DNA from: Calothrix sp. PCC 7716 | GTDB lineage: Bacteria > Cyanobacteriota > Cyanobacteriia > Cyanobacteriales > Nostocaceae | DNA length: 64,000 nucleotides | Direction: 5' to 3' | Assembly: GCF_019977735.1 (NCBI RefSeq) | Contig: NZ_AP025018.1 | Location: forward strand, 7,010,580 to 7,074,579 | In this document: positions 54,203 to 63,834 of the stretch, piece by piece | Layout: each line of letters opens with the position of its first letter | Position numbering within the stretch: position 1 is the first letter of the stretch | The notes under the pieces: generated by a model | The model's database searches: none | What the model saw: the letters and a program-made list of their open reading frames with translations, nothing else | Told to the model about the DNA's origin: nothing | Translations under genes and position numbers: made by a program

Positions 54203-55129
54203 ATGTATGCTTACAATGCTTACGGTCTGAGCATTTGCTCTGATTTACCTTTGCCCGAACTACAAGTCTCAACAGAAGCTAGAGCAGATGTAGTCATTCG
54301 GCTTGGCACAATAAATTGGTCTCCACCAGTACCTCTCCCTAAGTGGAGTTATTTTCATGTTGATGGCGATTCAGCATACTTCTACTGGGAAGTAGTTGGT
54401 AAATTTCAAGTCAAGTCTGGATCCGAGATTATTATTGAACCACTTTTAAATGTAGAAGAGGGTGTAATTCACCTCCCCTTATTGGGATCGGTCTTAGCAA
54501 TGGTACTTCACCAGCGGCAGCGTTTAGTGTTACATGCTAGTGCTGTTGCCATCAATGGCAATGCTGCCATATTTTTGGGAGCATCTGGGCAAGGTAAGTC
54601 TACAATGGCAGCTACACTTTATGGCAGAGGTCATAAACTGATGGCTGATGACGTGGCTGCTATAAACTTAGAAAGCGTCACCAAGCCTATATTAATTCCA
54701 GGCTTTCCTCAAATCAAACTTTGGCCCGAAGCTCTCACTGCTGCCTTGGGTGATAATCCAGAAAGTTTAAACAGAATTCACCCGGAGGTTGAGAAACGTG
54801 CCCGCCCCACCATTGATAATTTCTTGCAAGCACCGTTGACTCTCAAGCGTATCTACGTACTTCGTAAAGGCTTTCATCCTGAAATTAAACCTCTCCAACC
54901 TCAAGAGGCTATAGCCCAACTTATTGCAAATTCCTTTATTCCGATGTTGCTGGGCAATAAATTTCTCCAAAGTTCAAAAGCTGCTTTGCACTTACGTCAA
55001 TGTAGTAGTCTTGCCCAGAATTTACCTATTTATAGCCTTGAACGGCCCCGCTCCCTTGATTTGTTACCTAATATTGCGCGGTTAGTGGAAGAAGATTTGG
55101 CAAATGAGCTTGAGCCAGCAATGACTTAA
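54203..55129 (+). CDS. HPr-kinase-like protein (K), copy 2
   Basis: A 308-residue counterpart of K copy 1: N-terminal YAYNAYGLSICSDLPLPEL matches YYKAYNLCIASELQLPEL, Walker A is GASGQGKS at 126-133, and LMADDVAAIN contains the acidic pair. It is probably a kinase that modifies the lasso precursor, by analogy with the paeninodin kinase; core 2 has Ser3, Thr4, Thr16, Thr22 and Ser24 as possible targets but no C-terminal Ser. It is 19 bp ahead of the exporter start and probably co-transcribed. Confidence 0.82.
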   Translation: MYAYNAYGLSICSDLPLPELQVSTEARADVVIRLGTINWSPPVPLPKWSYFHVDGDSAYFYWEVVGKFQVKSGSEIIIEPLLNVEEGVIHLPLLGSVLAMVLHQRQRLVLHASAVAINGNAAIFLGASGQGKSTMAATLYGRGHKLMADDVAAINLESVTKPILIPGFPQIKLWPEALTAALGDNPESLNRIHPEVEKRARPTIDNFLQAPLTLKRIYVLRKGFHPEIKPLQPQEAIAQLIANSFIPMLLGNKFLQSSKAALHLRQCSSLAQNLPIYSLERPRSLDLLPNIARLVEEDLANELEPAMT

Positions 55130-55148
55130 TTTTCGACTATTGTTTACT

Positions 55149-56984
55149 ATGTCAAGAAATTTTACGACTAAATTACGTAGCTCTATCACTCAGCTATCTT
55201 ACTTACCACAAACTTTTAATTTAATTTGGGCTGCATCCCGAAATTGGACTTTAGCTTGGATTATTTTACTAGTCTTTCAGGGAGTACTACCTGCTGCTTC
55301 TGTTTACCTAACTCGACTAGTAGTTAATAGCGTAGTGCAAGTAGTTGGTAAAGGTATTTCTTGGGAAAGTATCCAAACAATTTTAATCCCAGTCGGTTTG
55401 ATGGCAGGTGTTCTACTTCTAACTGAATTTTTGCAAGGTGCCAGCGAATGGATTAGGACTGCACAGTCCGAATTAGTACAAGATTATATTAGCGGGTTAG
55501 TTCACAAACAGTCTATAGCTATTGATTTTGGTTGCTATGAATCCTCAGAATACAACGACCGCTTAGAAAGAGCGCGAGAGGGTGCTGGTAGTCGTTCGCT
55601 TGCTTTGTTAGAAAATACTGGTACTTTGTTGCAGAACAGCATCACGCTTTTTGCAGTAGCAGCAATACTTATTCCCTATGGTTTTTGGCTACCGATTATT
55701 TTAGTTGCTAGCGCTTTCCCTGCTTTTTATGTGGCTTTTCGTCTAAATTTACACCAATATCAGTGGTCACAGCGGACAACTACAGACCGACGGCGCCTTC
55801 AATATTATGAGTTGCTACTAACCAGCAGTTGGGCTGCAAAAGAATTACGGCTATTTAATTTTGGTTCCTATTTTCAATCAGCTTATCAAAAATTGCGGCG
55901 CCGCCTACGCAACGAGCAGATCAAACTGATTGAACAGCGAACTGTGAGTCGTCTGGTTGCTGGGTTTATAGCGCTGTTAGTTACTAGTGCTTCTCTTGCT
56001 TGGATGGGTCGGCAAGTGTTACTAGGAATTATTACTTTAGGTGATTTGGCACTTTTCTATCAAGCTTTTAACCAAGGGCAGAGCATCGTAAAGTCTCTGT
56101 TAGGAAGTTTAGGGCAGATATACAAAAATAGTTTATTTGTTAGTAATTTATTTGAGTTTTTGAAAATAAAACCCAAAATTGTAGACCCACCGCAACCCTT
56201 GCCTATACCCTCAAAACTTCAACAAGGAATTAATCTTCGACAAGTTACCTTCCGCTATCCAGGTAGCGAAAAACCAGTATTAAAGAACTTTAATCTTACT
56301 ATTCCTGCTGGTAAAATTGTGGCAATTGTTGGGGATAACGGTGCTGGTAAAAGTACCCTTATCAAACTTCTATGTCGTTTTTACGACCCAGAGTCTGGAA
56401 GCATTGAGCTAGATGATAATGATATCCGAGAGTATTGCGTTGAAGCATTCCGAAAATTAATTACGGTCTTGTTTCAAGACCCACTACCCTACTATGTTTC
56501 GGTTACAGATAATATTGCGATGGGTGATTTATCTATAACTCCCAGCCAATCTGAAATTGAAGCATCTGCTAGAGGCGCCGGAATTCATGATAAAATTGTG
56601 CGCCTAAGAGATGGTTACGACTCAATGCTGGGTAAATGGTTTCCCGGTGGTACCGATTTAAGCGGTGGAGAATGGCAGCGTTTAGCACTAGCACGAGCAT
56701 TCTTGAGAAAAGGCGAGATTATTATCCTCGATGAACCAACAAGTGCAATGGATCCTTGGGCAGAGCATGATTGGCTAGATCGCTTCCGGAAAATGGCGAA
56801 TGGTCGTACTGCAATTGTAATTACTCACCGTTTTACCTTAGCTATACGCGCGGATATTATTCATGTTATGCGTGCGGGTAAAATTGTGGAATCGGGTAGC
56901 CATGATGAATTGCTGGCTTTGGGTGGTTTGTATGCTGAGTCATGGAAATCGCAAATGGAATCACATCACGAAGTCAGTGTATAA
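55149..56984 (+). CDS. Lasso peptide ABC exporter (D), copy 2
   Basis: About 611 residues from ATG 55149 (MSRNFTTKLRSSITQ); a TTG three codons earlier is less likely. The membrane domain (six helices) and the NBD (GDNGAGKST, LSGGEWQRLALARAF, IIILDEPTSAMDP) are highly similar to copy 1 throughout, which supports a tandem duplication of the whole operon. It should export the mature peptide. All nucleotide-binding residues are intact. Confidence 0.9.
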   Translation: MSRNFTTKLRSSITQLSYLPQTFNLIWAASRNWTLAWIILLVFQGVLPAASVYLTRLVVNSVVQVVGKGISWESIQTILIPVGLMAGVLLLTEFLQGASEWIRTAQSELVQDYISGLVHKQSIAIDFGCYESSEYNDRLERAREGAGSRSLALLENTGTLLQNSITLFAVAAILIPYGFWLPIILVASAFPAFYVAFRLNLHQYQWSQRTTTDRRRLQYYELLLTSSWAAKELRLFNFGSYFQSAYQKLRRRLRNEQIKLIEQRTVSRLVAGFIALLVTSASLAWMGRQVLLGIITLGDLALFYQAFNQGQSIVKSLLGSLGQIYKNSLFVSNLFEFLKIKPKIVDPPQPLPIPSKLQQGINLRQVTFRYPGSEKPVLKNFNLTIPAGKIVAIVGDNGAGKSTLIKLLCRFYDPESGSIELDDNDIREYCVEAFRKLITVLFQDPLPYYVSVTDNIAMGDLSITPSQSEIEASARGAGIHDKIVRLRDGYDSMLGKWFPGGTDLSGGEWQRLALARAFLRKGEIIILDEPTSAMDPWAEHDWLDRFRKMANGRTAIVITHRFTLAIRADIIHVMRAGKIVESGSHDELLALGGLYAESWKSQMESHHEVSV

Positions 56985-57105
56985 AGCTAGATTGTGTAAC
57001 AAGTCTATTTTTTTGTCTTTAAGTTCCTGATGGTAGCAAATTAACCCGTAATAGTGCTTAAGTATACTTAGTCTTATTGCTATTTTATATTTAGAGGATT
57101 TAATA

Positions 57106-57732
57106 ATGTTTGCATATGAACAGTTAAATGTACAGCAAGAAGTTAGCGAAAGAGATGCGTTTACAATTGAGCGGTATCAGCAGTTTTATCACTTTTTTCC
57201 TGCAAATGCTCGTAATGTACTAGATATAGGGTGCAATACAGGTAGAGGTGGGCAAGTGCTAAAAACTCTTGATAGTAAACTTGAAATTTCTGGTCTGGAT
57301 TGCGTTAAAGACAGGCTTAATAAGCTACCTAAGCAAGCATATACTAATGGAATTTATGGGTTATCAACAGAAATTCCTTGTGATGACTATAGTTTTGATG
57401 TTGTAGTAGCTGGGGAATTTATTGAGCATATATATGCTGTAGATGTTGACAAGACATTGGCAGAAATATTTCGAGTTTTAAAAATTGGTGGCAAATTTTT
57501 GCTAACAACTCCTAACCCTCTAGATATAAAAAAAAGAATGCGTGGTGAAAGTGTTTTGGGTGGCGCCCATGTTTCTCAACACTTCCCTGACACTTTGAAA
57601 ATGAAAATGAAAATGATGGGTTATTCCCAAACTAAAGTTTACGGCAGCGGCAAAATGTCTCGGCTTTTTGGCTATCATTTCCCTTGGTTAGATATCTATG
57701 GAAGTTACCTAGCAACAGGTACAAAAAAATAA
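57106..57732 (+). CDS. Class I SAM-dependent methyltransferase
   Basis: A 208-residue methyltransferase. Motif I is VLDIGCNTGRGG (residues 40-51), the acidic residue of motif II is in SGLDCVKDR, and motif IV is DVVVAGEFIEHI; VLKIGGKFLLTTPNP is the usual motif VI. It belongs to the Methyltransf_11 type, with no substrate specificity visible. It could tailor the lasso peptide or, more likely given the following genes, a glycan. A GAGG site lies ahead of the ATG. It is 121 bp behind the exporter. Confidence 0.85.
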   Translation: MFAYEQLNVQQEVSERDAFTIERYQQFYHFFPANARNVLDIGCNTGRGGQVLKTLDSKLEISGLDCVKDRLNKLPKQAYTNGIYGLSTEIPCDDYSFDVVVAGEFIEHIYAVDVDKTLAEIFRVLKIGGKFLLTTPNPLDIKKRMRGESVLGGAHVSQHFPDTLKMKMKMMGYSQTKVYGSGKMSRLFGYHFPWLDIYGSYLATGTKK

Positions 57733-57782
57733 TTATAACTAATCTAAATTAAATATATTGGTCAAGACAACAAATAAATTAA

Positions 57783-58910
57783 ATGAAAACTATATTAAAA
57801 TCCAAACAAAACAGTAATGTTTTAGGAATAACTCTTCGCCCTGAAGATGAGCTAATTCTTTGTTGTGCGCGAGCAAAATTAGAAGATGAAACAGTTCAAC
57901 GTATAAAAGATTTAATACAAGAAGATTTTGACTGGCAATATTTTATCAAAAAAGCTGGCTTCCATAGGGTAATTCCGCTTGTATATCCAAATTTAAATAA
58001 TATTGCAAAAGGAATTATTCCCAATAACATATTTGATAAAATTAGTCTCGCTTTTCATAACAACGTTAATCGCACTTTACTTTTAAGTGGAGAACTTATC
58101 AAAATTTTGCGATTGTTAAACGAAAGAGGCATAGCAGCAGTTCCTTATAAAGGTCCAGCTTTGTCAGCATTATTATATGGTAACGTCGCATTGCGACCTG
58201 CGGGTGATTTAGACATTGTTGTGCAAAAAGAACATGTTTTTAAGTTCAAACATTTACTAGCTCCTTATGGATATGAACCTGTAGATAAAGTGACTAATGC
58301 CGAAGAAATTGCTTATCTTGAAGATAAAAGAAAACATACTTATAGTTTGATTAACAAAAGCAAGGATGCTTTGATTGAAATTCATTGGCGAATTACACCA
58401 GAATATACATCGCCAATTGAAACCAAACATTTTTGGGGAAAACTAGAGCCATTTGTATTTAATTGTACAAAAATATCAACTTTGTCACTAGAAGATTGGT
58501 TACCAATTTTGTGCGTACATGCTTCTCGGCATCGTTGGGAAAGATTAAATTGGCTGTGTGATATTGCAGACCTTATCCGAGTTCAACCAAAGATTAACTG
58601 GGATAGTGTAATTCAATTAACACATCAATTAGATTGTCAAAGAATGCTGTTCTTAGGTCTTTATCTAGCTCATAATCTTCTGGAAGTTAACTTACCAGTC
58701 GAAGTGTTACAAAAAATAGAAGCAGATAAAGAATCAGTTGCTCTCGCATACGGTATTTGTCAGGAAATCTTTACAGATAATCAACCGAAATTTCTAGCAA
58801 AGACTATCTACCACATCCGAATTAAACAACGTTGGCAAAACAAATTTCTTTATTTTCAATCTTTCATACGTTGGTTAATTACACCGAATAAAGAAGAGCA
58901 TAGTCATTAG
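57783..58910 (+). CDS. Nucleotidyltransferase family protein (NTP_transf_5 type) 1
   Basis: A 375-residue protein. The core LNERGIAAVPYKGPALSALL (residues about 112-131) followed by LRPAGDLDIVVQKEHVFKFK carries the D-x-D nucleotidyltransferase pair, and VCVHASRHRWERLNWLCDIADL is the family's later helix. The NTP_transf_5 family is found beside kinase-containing lasso clusters, for example in the paeninodin type, where its role is not established. It is followed by a second member. Its link to the lasso genes is inferred from proximity. Confidence 0.8.
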   Translation: MKTILKSKQNSNVLGITLRPEDELILCCARAKLEDETVQRIKDLIQEDFDWQYFIKKAGFHRVIPLVYPNLNNIAKGIIPNNIFDKISLAFHNNVNRTLLLSGELIKILRLLNERGIAAVPYKGPALSALLYGNVALRPAGDLDIVVQKEHVFKFKHLLAPYGYEPVDKVTNAEEIAYLEDKRKHTYSLINKSKDALIEIHWRITPEYTSPIETKHFWGKLEPFVFNCTKISTLSLEDWLPILCVHASRHRWERLNWLCDIADLIRVQPKINWDSVIQLTHQLDCQRMLFLGLYLAHNLLEVNLPVEVLQKIEADKESVALAYGICQEIFTDNQPKFLAKTIYHIRIKQRWQNKFLYFQSFIRWLITPNKEEHSH

Positions 58911-58920
58911 TTGAGAGTTG

Positions 58921-58946
58921 TAGAGACGTGACATGTCACGTCTCTA
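58921..58946. terminator. 'tagagacgtgac' hairpin
   Basis: A perfect 12-bp inverted repeat (tagagacgtgac / gtcacgtctcta) with a two-base loop, 11 bp after the first nucleotidyltransferase gene. It is a sequence variant of the gagacgcg hairpin at 18498 and 49858. Confidence 0.6.
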
Positions 58947-59028
58947 GTAGTCCGGATAGGATGCAATATACATGTAATAGGTTAAAGTAAGTACAGTTTG
59001 TAAAAATAACTACCAAATTTTCAAAAAT

Positions 59029-60243
59029 ATGCAAACTTTAACTATATCCGATATCAAAAAAGCGGAAAATAATTATAATTTCTCGACCGAACTTGAGCTA
59101 CTTCTTTGTTGTACTCGTACTCAAATTGATAACTCAACAACTGAGCATATAAAAACTCTTGTTAAGCAAAATATTGATTGGCAATATCTCGTACAAACAG
59201 CAATGAGACATGGGGTAATGCCGTTGTTATACTGGAGTTTGAAAAGTACTTGTCCAGAATCTGTTCCAGATAACGCCTTGGATTTTCTCCATAAGGTTGC
59301 CCAAAAAAATACTTGCAATAATCTGATTCTAACTCAAGAATTAGTAAATGTTTTACATTTATTTGAAACCCATCAAATTCCTGCTCTCGCTTATAAAGGA
59401 CCTTTGCTAGCAACTTCTGTCTATGACAACCTTTCCCTACGTTATATCTCAGACTTAGATATCCTAGTCAGCAAAGAAAACTTTCAAAAAGCCGCTGACT
59501 TGCTATTAGCTCAGGGATATAAATATTCCGAAGAAGCCAATGTACGGTGGGAAAGTCATTTTATCAAGGATGATGGTATACATAACATAGACCTTCATAG
59601 TGAAATTATACCTCAGCATCTTGCATGTTCTATCAACGAAAATTACTGGTGGGAAAATACACAGCCATTTTCTTTCGCAGGTCTAACAGTACCTAACCTT
59701 TTACCAGAAGCCATGTTTTTCCTAATTTGTCTAAATGGCAACAAGGAATGTTGGAAGCATTTAAATCGCATTTGTGATGTTGCTGAGATCATTCGCGCTT
59801 ATCCACAAATGAATTGGCAAGAAATTTTCCAAAAAGCCGATACATTGGGATGCAAAAGGCTAATTTCTCTGGCACTTTTTTTAGCGAAAGACCTACTGCA
59901 AGCACCTGTACCAGAAGCTGTTTTAGAACAGATACAGATGTATCCAAAAGCAAAAGTTTTGGCGCAACAAACTATCCAAAAGCTTTTTGCTCAAAGTAAT
60001 GAGCGAATTTTAGAAGTTCATAGATGCCTATTCCATATTAAGACTCGAGAAAATCTACAATCAAAAATCAAAGTTTTAGTAGACTTAATGAATTATTCTG
60101 GTTGGTTGCAACCAACAGAAAAAGATTTAGATTTAGTAAATTTACCCAAATCTCTTTACTTCCTATATTATTTGGTTCGTCCAATTAGAGTTTTGCATAA
60201 ATATCAACGTCCTTTGTTAAGGTGTATAGGTATTAATATTTAG
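59029..60243 (+). CDS. Nucleotidyltransferase family protein (NTP_transf_5 type) 2
   Basis: A 404-residue paralogue of the preceding gene, aligned along its length: ETHQIPALAYKGPLLATSVY, then LRYISDLDILVSKENFQKA with the D-x-D pair, and MFFLICLNGNKECWKHLNRI. A C-terminal extension (LVRPIRVLHKYQRPLLR) is longer than in the first copy. Pairs of these genes are known in some RiPP-linked regions; the activity (nucleotide transfer to peptide or protein) is a family-based guess. Its stop overlaps a possible GTG start of the next gene by one base. Confidence 0.78.
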   Translation: MQTLTISDIKKAENNYNFSTELELLLCCTRTQIDNSTTEHIKTLVKQNIDWQYLVQTAMRHGVMPLLYWSLKSTCPESVPDNALDFLHKVAQKNTCNNLILTQELVNVLHLFETHQIPALAYKGPLLATSVYDNLSLRYISDLDILVSKENFQKAADLLLAQGYKYSEEANVRWESHFIKDDGIHNIDLHSEIIPQHLACSINENYWWENTQPFSFAGLTVPNLLPEAMFFLICLNGNKECWKHLNRICDVAEIIRAYPQMNWQEIFQKADTLGCKRLISLALFLAKDLLQAPVPEAVLEQIQMYPKAKVLAQQTIQKLFAQSNERILEVHRCLFHIKTRENLQSKIKVLVDLMNYSGWLQPTEKDLDLVNLPKSLYFLYYLVRPIRVLHKYQRPLLRCIGINI

Positions 60244-60269
60244 TGATTGCAATACTTTATAAGAGCAAT

Positions 60270-61496
60270 ATGAATACTAATCTTTATAATACTAAACGAA
60301 AAGTTATGTTATTTGATCTTTGTATTAAAGGTCATCACTCAAATTACATTCGGCATTTAATTAAGTATTGGCAAGATAAAAAGTTGTTCGGTCACCTAGA
60401 TATTGTTGTCTCGGCAAAATTCTTCAAAAAACATGCTGATGTAGTAGCTTTATCTTCAGATAATGTCAAATTCACGGCAATTACAGATAAGGAAGAAGCT
60501 AACCTTAATTCTGGGAAATCAAAGGTTATACGGAATTTACGTAACTTTAAAGAATGGACAATCTATACTAAGTACGCTAAGTATTTGCAAGCTTCACACA
60601 GTTTGTTAATGTACTTTGATACATATAAACTACCCATTATTTTGGGTGTAAAATCCCCCTGTCCATTTTCTGGTATTTATTTCCGCCCTACACTCCACTA
60701 CAACGAGTTTACAGATTATCAACCTTCTTGGAAAGACCGCGCACAGGAGTTGCGGGAAAGATTTCTTTTGTCTAGGATATTGAGAAATAGCCAATTACAA
60801 ACTTTATTTTCCCTTGACCCGTTTGCAGTCAAACACTTAAGTAAATTTAATAGCCACGTTAAAGCTGTCTATTTGCCAGACCCAGTAGAAATGCTTAAGG
60901 TCTCAGAAACTCAACCAAGCAGCATTAAAGAAAATTTAGGTGTTGAAGCAGGTAGACAGATATTTCTTTTGTTTGGAGTTATAACAGCACGCAAGGGAAT
61001 TTATCAGTTATTAGAATCTTTATTATTGTTACCATCCGAAGTTTGTCAAAAATTATGCTTATTAATTGTGGGAGAGTCAGAAATTAAAGACGAACTCGAA
61101 AAACTTATAGTAAATATTTGTCAAGTTAAACCTATACAAATTATTAGACGTTACGACTTTATTCCTGGTTCCGAAGTGCAAAGTTATTTTCAACTCACAG
61201 ATTTTGTATTGGCGCCTTACCAACGCCATGTTGGCATGAGTGGTATTTTACTGTTAGGCGCCGCTGCACAAAAACCAATCTTAAGCTCAAACTATGCTTT
61301 AATGGGAGAAATGGTGCGGCGCCACCAGCTTGGTTTGACTGTGGATACAACGAAACCCGAAGAAATTGCCAGTGGGTTAACTCGCTTGCTCTTAGAATCT
61401 CCTCAATCATTATGTAACCATATGCAAATGAGCTTGTTTGCCCAAGAAAATTCAATTGAACGCTTCGCTAGTGTTATATTTAACCATCTTTGTTAG
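60270..61496 (+). CDS. Glycosyltransferase (GT4-like)
   Basis: About 408 residues from the ATG at 60270 (MNTNLYNTKRKVMLFDLCIKGHHSN), or nine more from a GTG at 60243. The C-terminal half has the GT-B fold signs of GT4 enzymes: FLLFGVITARKGIYQLLESL, LLIVGESEIKDELEKLI, and FVLAPYQRHVGMSGILLLGAAAQKPIL near the donor site; no clean E-x7-E was recognised. It probably adds a sugar in polysaccharide synthesis, together with the next gene. It follows the nucleotidyltransferase pair directly. Confidence 0.8.
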   Translation: MNTNLYNTKRKVMLFDLCIKGHHSNYIRHLIKYWQDKKLFGHLDIVVSAKFFKKHADVVALSSDNVKFTAITDKEEANLNSGKSKVIRNLRNFKEWTIYTKYAKYLQASHSLLMYFDTYKLPIILGVKSPCPFSGIYFRPTLHYNEFTDYQPSWKDRAQELRERFLLSRILRNSQLQTLFSLDPFAVKHLSKFNSHVKAVYLPDPVEMLKVSETQPSSIKENLGVEAGRQIFLLFGVITARKGIYQLLESLLLLPSEVCQKLCLLIVGESEIKDELEKLIVNICQVKPIQIIRRYDFIPGSEVQSYFQLTDFVLAPYQRHVGMSGILLLGAAAQKPILSSNYALMGEMVRRHQLGLTVDTTKPEEIASGLTRLLLESPQSLCNHMQMSLFAQENSIERFASVIFNHLC

Positions 61497-61571
61497 CAAT
61501 AATAGTTGTAGGTTGGGTTCCGTTCCTCCACCCAACCTACTATTCAAGTAAATACTATTAAATATCATTCT

Positions 61572-63824
61572 ATGTCAGTAGAGCAGTTATATGAGCCAAT
61601 AAGGGAATTGATCGACGAAATATTTGTTGTATCTAAGAGGGTTAAATTTAATTTAACTAAACAAATATTTTCTCCTTTACTGTCTGCTTCACTGATTAAA
61701 TTAAATACTCCGAAAACTTCTATTATATCTTATAATATCCAGGGCTTATCAGCCTTATCACTAAAGGAACTCTATTCCCTATATCCGAATCGGATTGAAA
61801 GATTGTTTACCAAGCTTGACCTTAATAAAAAAGGATTAGAAACAGTAAAAAAGGCTGTTATTACAAAAGATTTTCCAGCTGCTTGCGAAGCTCTAATTAC
61901 CTATTATAGAGATGCTGAAACTGTGACTTGGCTGCGGAATGAAGCTGCAACAATGAGTGCTATTGGTCAAGAGTCAGTGCAGGCAATGCTTAACGATACT
62001 TTTACATTTCAGCTAGTAACGGGTAAAGCCTCACGTCACGACAGTGGTTTACTTGACTGGTCTTATAAAGGTCCTCAAAACGATAAAGAATGGGCATGGT
62101 TTTTCAATCGCCACTACCATTTGCTAGATTTATGTGTTGCGTATCAAAAAACTGGTAATTTAGATTATGTTTATTGTATTAATAACCATGTAATTGACTG
62201 GGTTCTCTCTAGTCCTTGTAAAACAAGTCCTCAAACATGGGCAACTTGGCGCGGTTTGGAAGTTGCTTTTCGCGTTGTTCATTGGGCTACACTGTTTTAT
62301 GCTTTGCAAGAGGTCAATGAGTTCAGTGACGCATCTCGCATTCTGATGCTGTCAAGTATTGCCGAACACGCTTCTTACCTTAAATACATGCATACTTGGC
62401 GCCCGAACTTATTTATCCAAGAGATGAACGGTTTGGCGACAGCAGGCTTATGTTGGCCAGAGTTTAAAGATGCCAAGCAATGGTTTGAGTATGCTAGCAG
62501 TCGCTTAGTTAATCAAAGCAAACAACAGGTTTATCCTGATGGTGTTCACAAAGAGCTAACAAGCCATTACCACCTGGTTACGCTACAAAATTTTGAAAAA
62601 TTTGCTCAATTAAGTCGCGCGTCAGGTTATTTTATTCCTTCAGAATTTAAAGATAGACTGGAACGCATGTGGAACTATCTTGCTTACTCAATGCGTCCAG
62701 ACGGTCACAGTTTGCTTAACAACGATTCTGACAGAGACTATAATCGACCTTTAGTTAATGAATTTGCAGCAACTTACCAGCGACCAGACTGGATTTATAT
62801 TGCGACTAATGGCTCAGAGGGTAAAAAGCCAGAGGGTACACCATCAAGATTTTTCCCTTGGGCAGGTCAAATGATTATGCGAAGTGGCTGGAATAATGCA
62901 GATCATTGGGCTTTTTTTGATATTGGTGCTTTGGGAACTAACTACCATGTACATTACGATAAATTGCACTTGTCTATTGCTGCTTATGGACGGGATTTAT
63001 TAGTAGACAGTGGAAGGTTTCGTTATGTACGCGATAATTTTTGGGGATACTTCCGAGAATCTGCTGGTCATAATGTAATTTTAATTGACGGCAAAGGTCA
63101 AAAAAATGACATTAAGCAACTCCACTCGCCTATAATTGGAAAGACTGCTATTGACCCCGAATTTGATTTTGCGAAAGGCACATTCAACGGAGGTTTTAGT
63201 GGCATCCAAGGAAAAGCAACTCATTCACGGGCTGTCGTCTACTTACGGGGAAAATACTGGGTAGTAGTTGACTATATTTTTACAAATAAGCCACGTATAA
63301 TAGAAGCAATTTGGCATTTCCATCCAGATTGTACCGTGACTGTTGAAGGACAATCAGTTGGCTCAATTGATGCCGATGTTGGAAATTTAAAAATTTTCCC
63401 AGTTTCCAATTTTTATTGGACAGTGGATATTGTCAAAGGACAAGAATCTCCTGTGCAAGGCTGGTGGAGTCGGGAATATAACCATATAACCCCAACCCCC
63501 ACAGCAATTTATTCGACAAAAATTGCAGCATCTACTACCTTCGCTTGGGTATTGGCGCCAGCTAAAGGTGAAATACCGAAAATCACCGTGGAAATTCTAC
63601 CTTATCCAGAAGCCTCATTATTTTTAACCATTAAAATTGACGGTACACCAGAAGAAAAAATTGCCGTTCGCATGAGTGGTCATGAAGTAATTAACCTGGG
63701 TGATGGTTTAGAGTTAGATGGTGATTGTGCTATTCTCCGTACTGGTAAAAAACCACTTGTTGCTTTGGGGTGCATTAGTGATAAAAATGGCAATATTATC
63801 GCCACATCAAACGATGTAACATAA
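61572..63824 (+). CDS. Heparinase II/III-like / alginate lyase family protein
   Basis: A 750-residue protein. The N-terminal ~380 residues form the helical (alpha/alpha toroid) domain of heparinase II/III-like enzymes (LDWSYKGPQNDKEWAWFFNR, HTWRPNLFIQEMNGLATAGL), and the C-terminal part the beta-sheet domain (GALGTNYHVHYDKLHLSIAA, GRDLLVDSGRFRYVRDNFWG, RESAGHNVILIDG). His residues in GTNYHVHYDKL and in AGHNVI are in the expected positions. No signal peptide is visible. In polysaccharide clusters such proteins cleave uronic-acid-type polymers; the substrate is unknown. It ends 11 bp before the next gene. Confidence 0.83.
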   Translation: MSVEQLYEPIRELIDEIFVVSKRVKFNLTKQIFSPLLSASLIKLNTPKTSIISYNIQGLSALSLKELYSLYPNRIERLFTKLDLNKKGLETVKKAVITKDFPAACEALITYYRDAETVTWLRNEAATMSAIGQESVQAMLNDTFTFQLVTGKASRHDSGLLDWSYKGPQNDKEWAWFFNRHYHLLDLCVAYQKTGNLDYVYCINNHVIDWVLSSPCKTSPQTWATWRGLEVAFRVVHWATLFYALQEVNEFSDASRILMLSSIAEHASYLKYMHTWRPNLFIQEMNGLATAGLCWPEFKDAKQWFEYASSRLVNQSKQQVYPDGVHKELTSHYHLVTLQNFEKFAQLSRASGYFIPSEFKDRLERMWNYLAYSMRPDGHSLLNNDSDRDYNRPLVNEFAATYQRPDWIYIATNGSEGKKPEGTPSRFFPWAGQMIMRSGWNNADHWAFFDIGALGTNYHVHYDKLHLSIAAYGRDLLVDSGRFRYVRDNFWGYFRESAGHNVILIDGKGQKNDIKQLHSPIIGKTAIDPEFDFAKGTFNGGFSGIQGKATHSRAVVYLRGKYWVVVDYIFTNKPRIIEAIWHFHPDCTVTVEGQSVGSIDADVGNLKIFPVSNFYWTVDIVKGQESPVQGWWSREYNHITPTPTAIYSTKIAASTTFAWVLAPAKGEIPKITVEILPYPEASLFLTIKIDGTPEEKIAVRMSGHEVINLGDGLELDGDCAILRTGKKPLVALGCISDKNGNIIATSNDVT

Positions 63825-63834
63825 ATAAAATACA

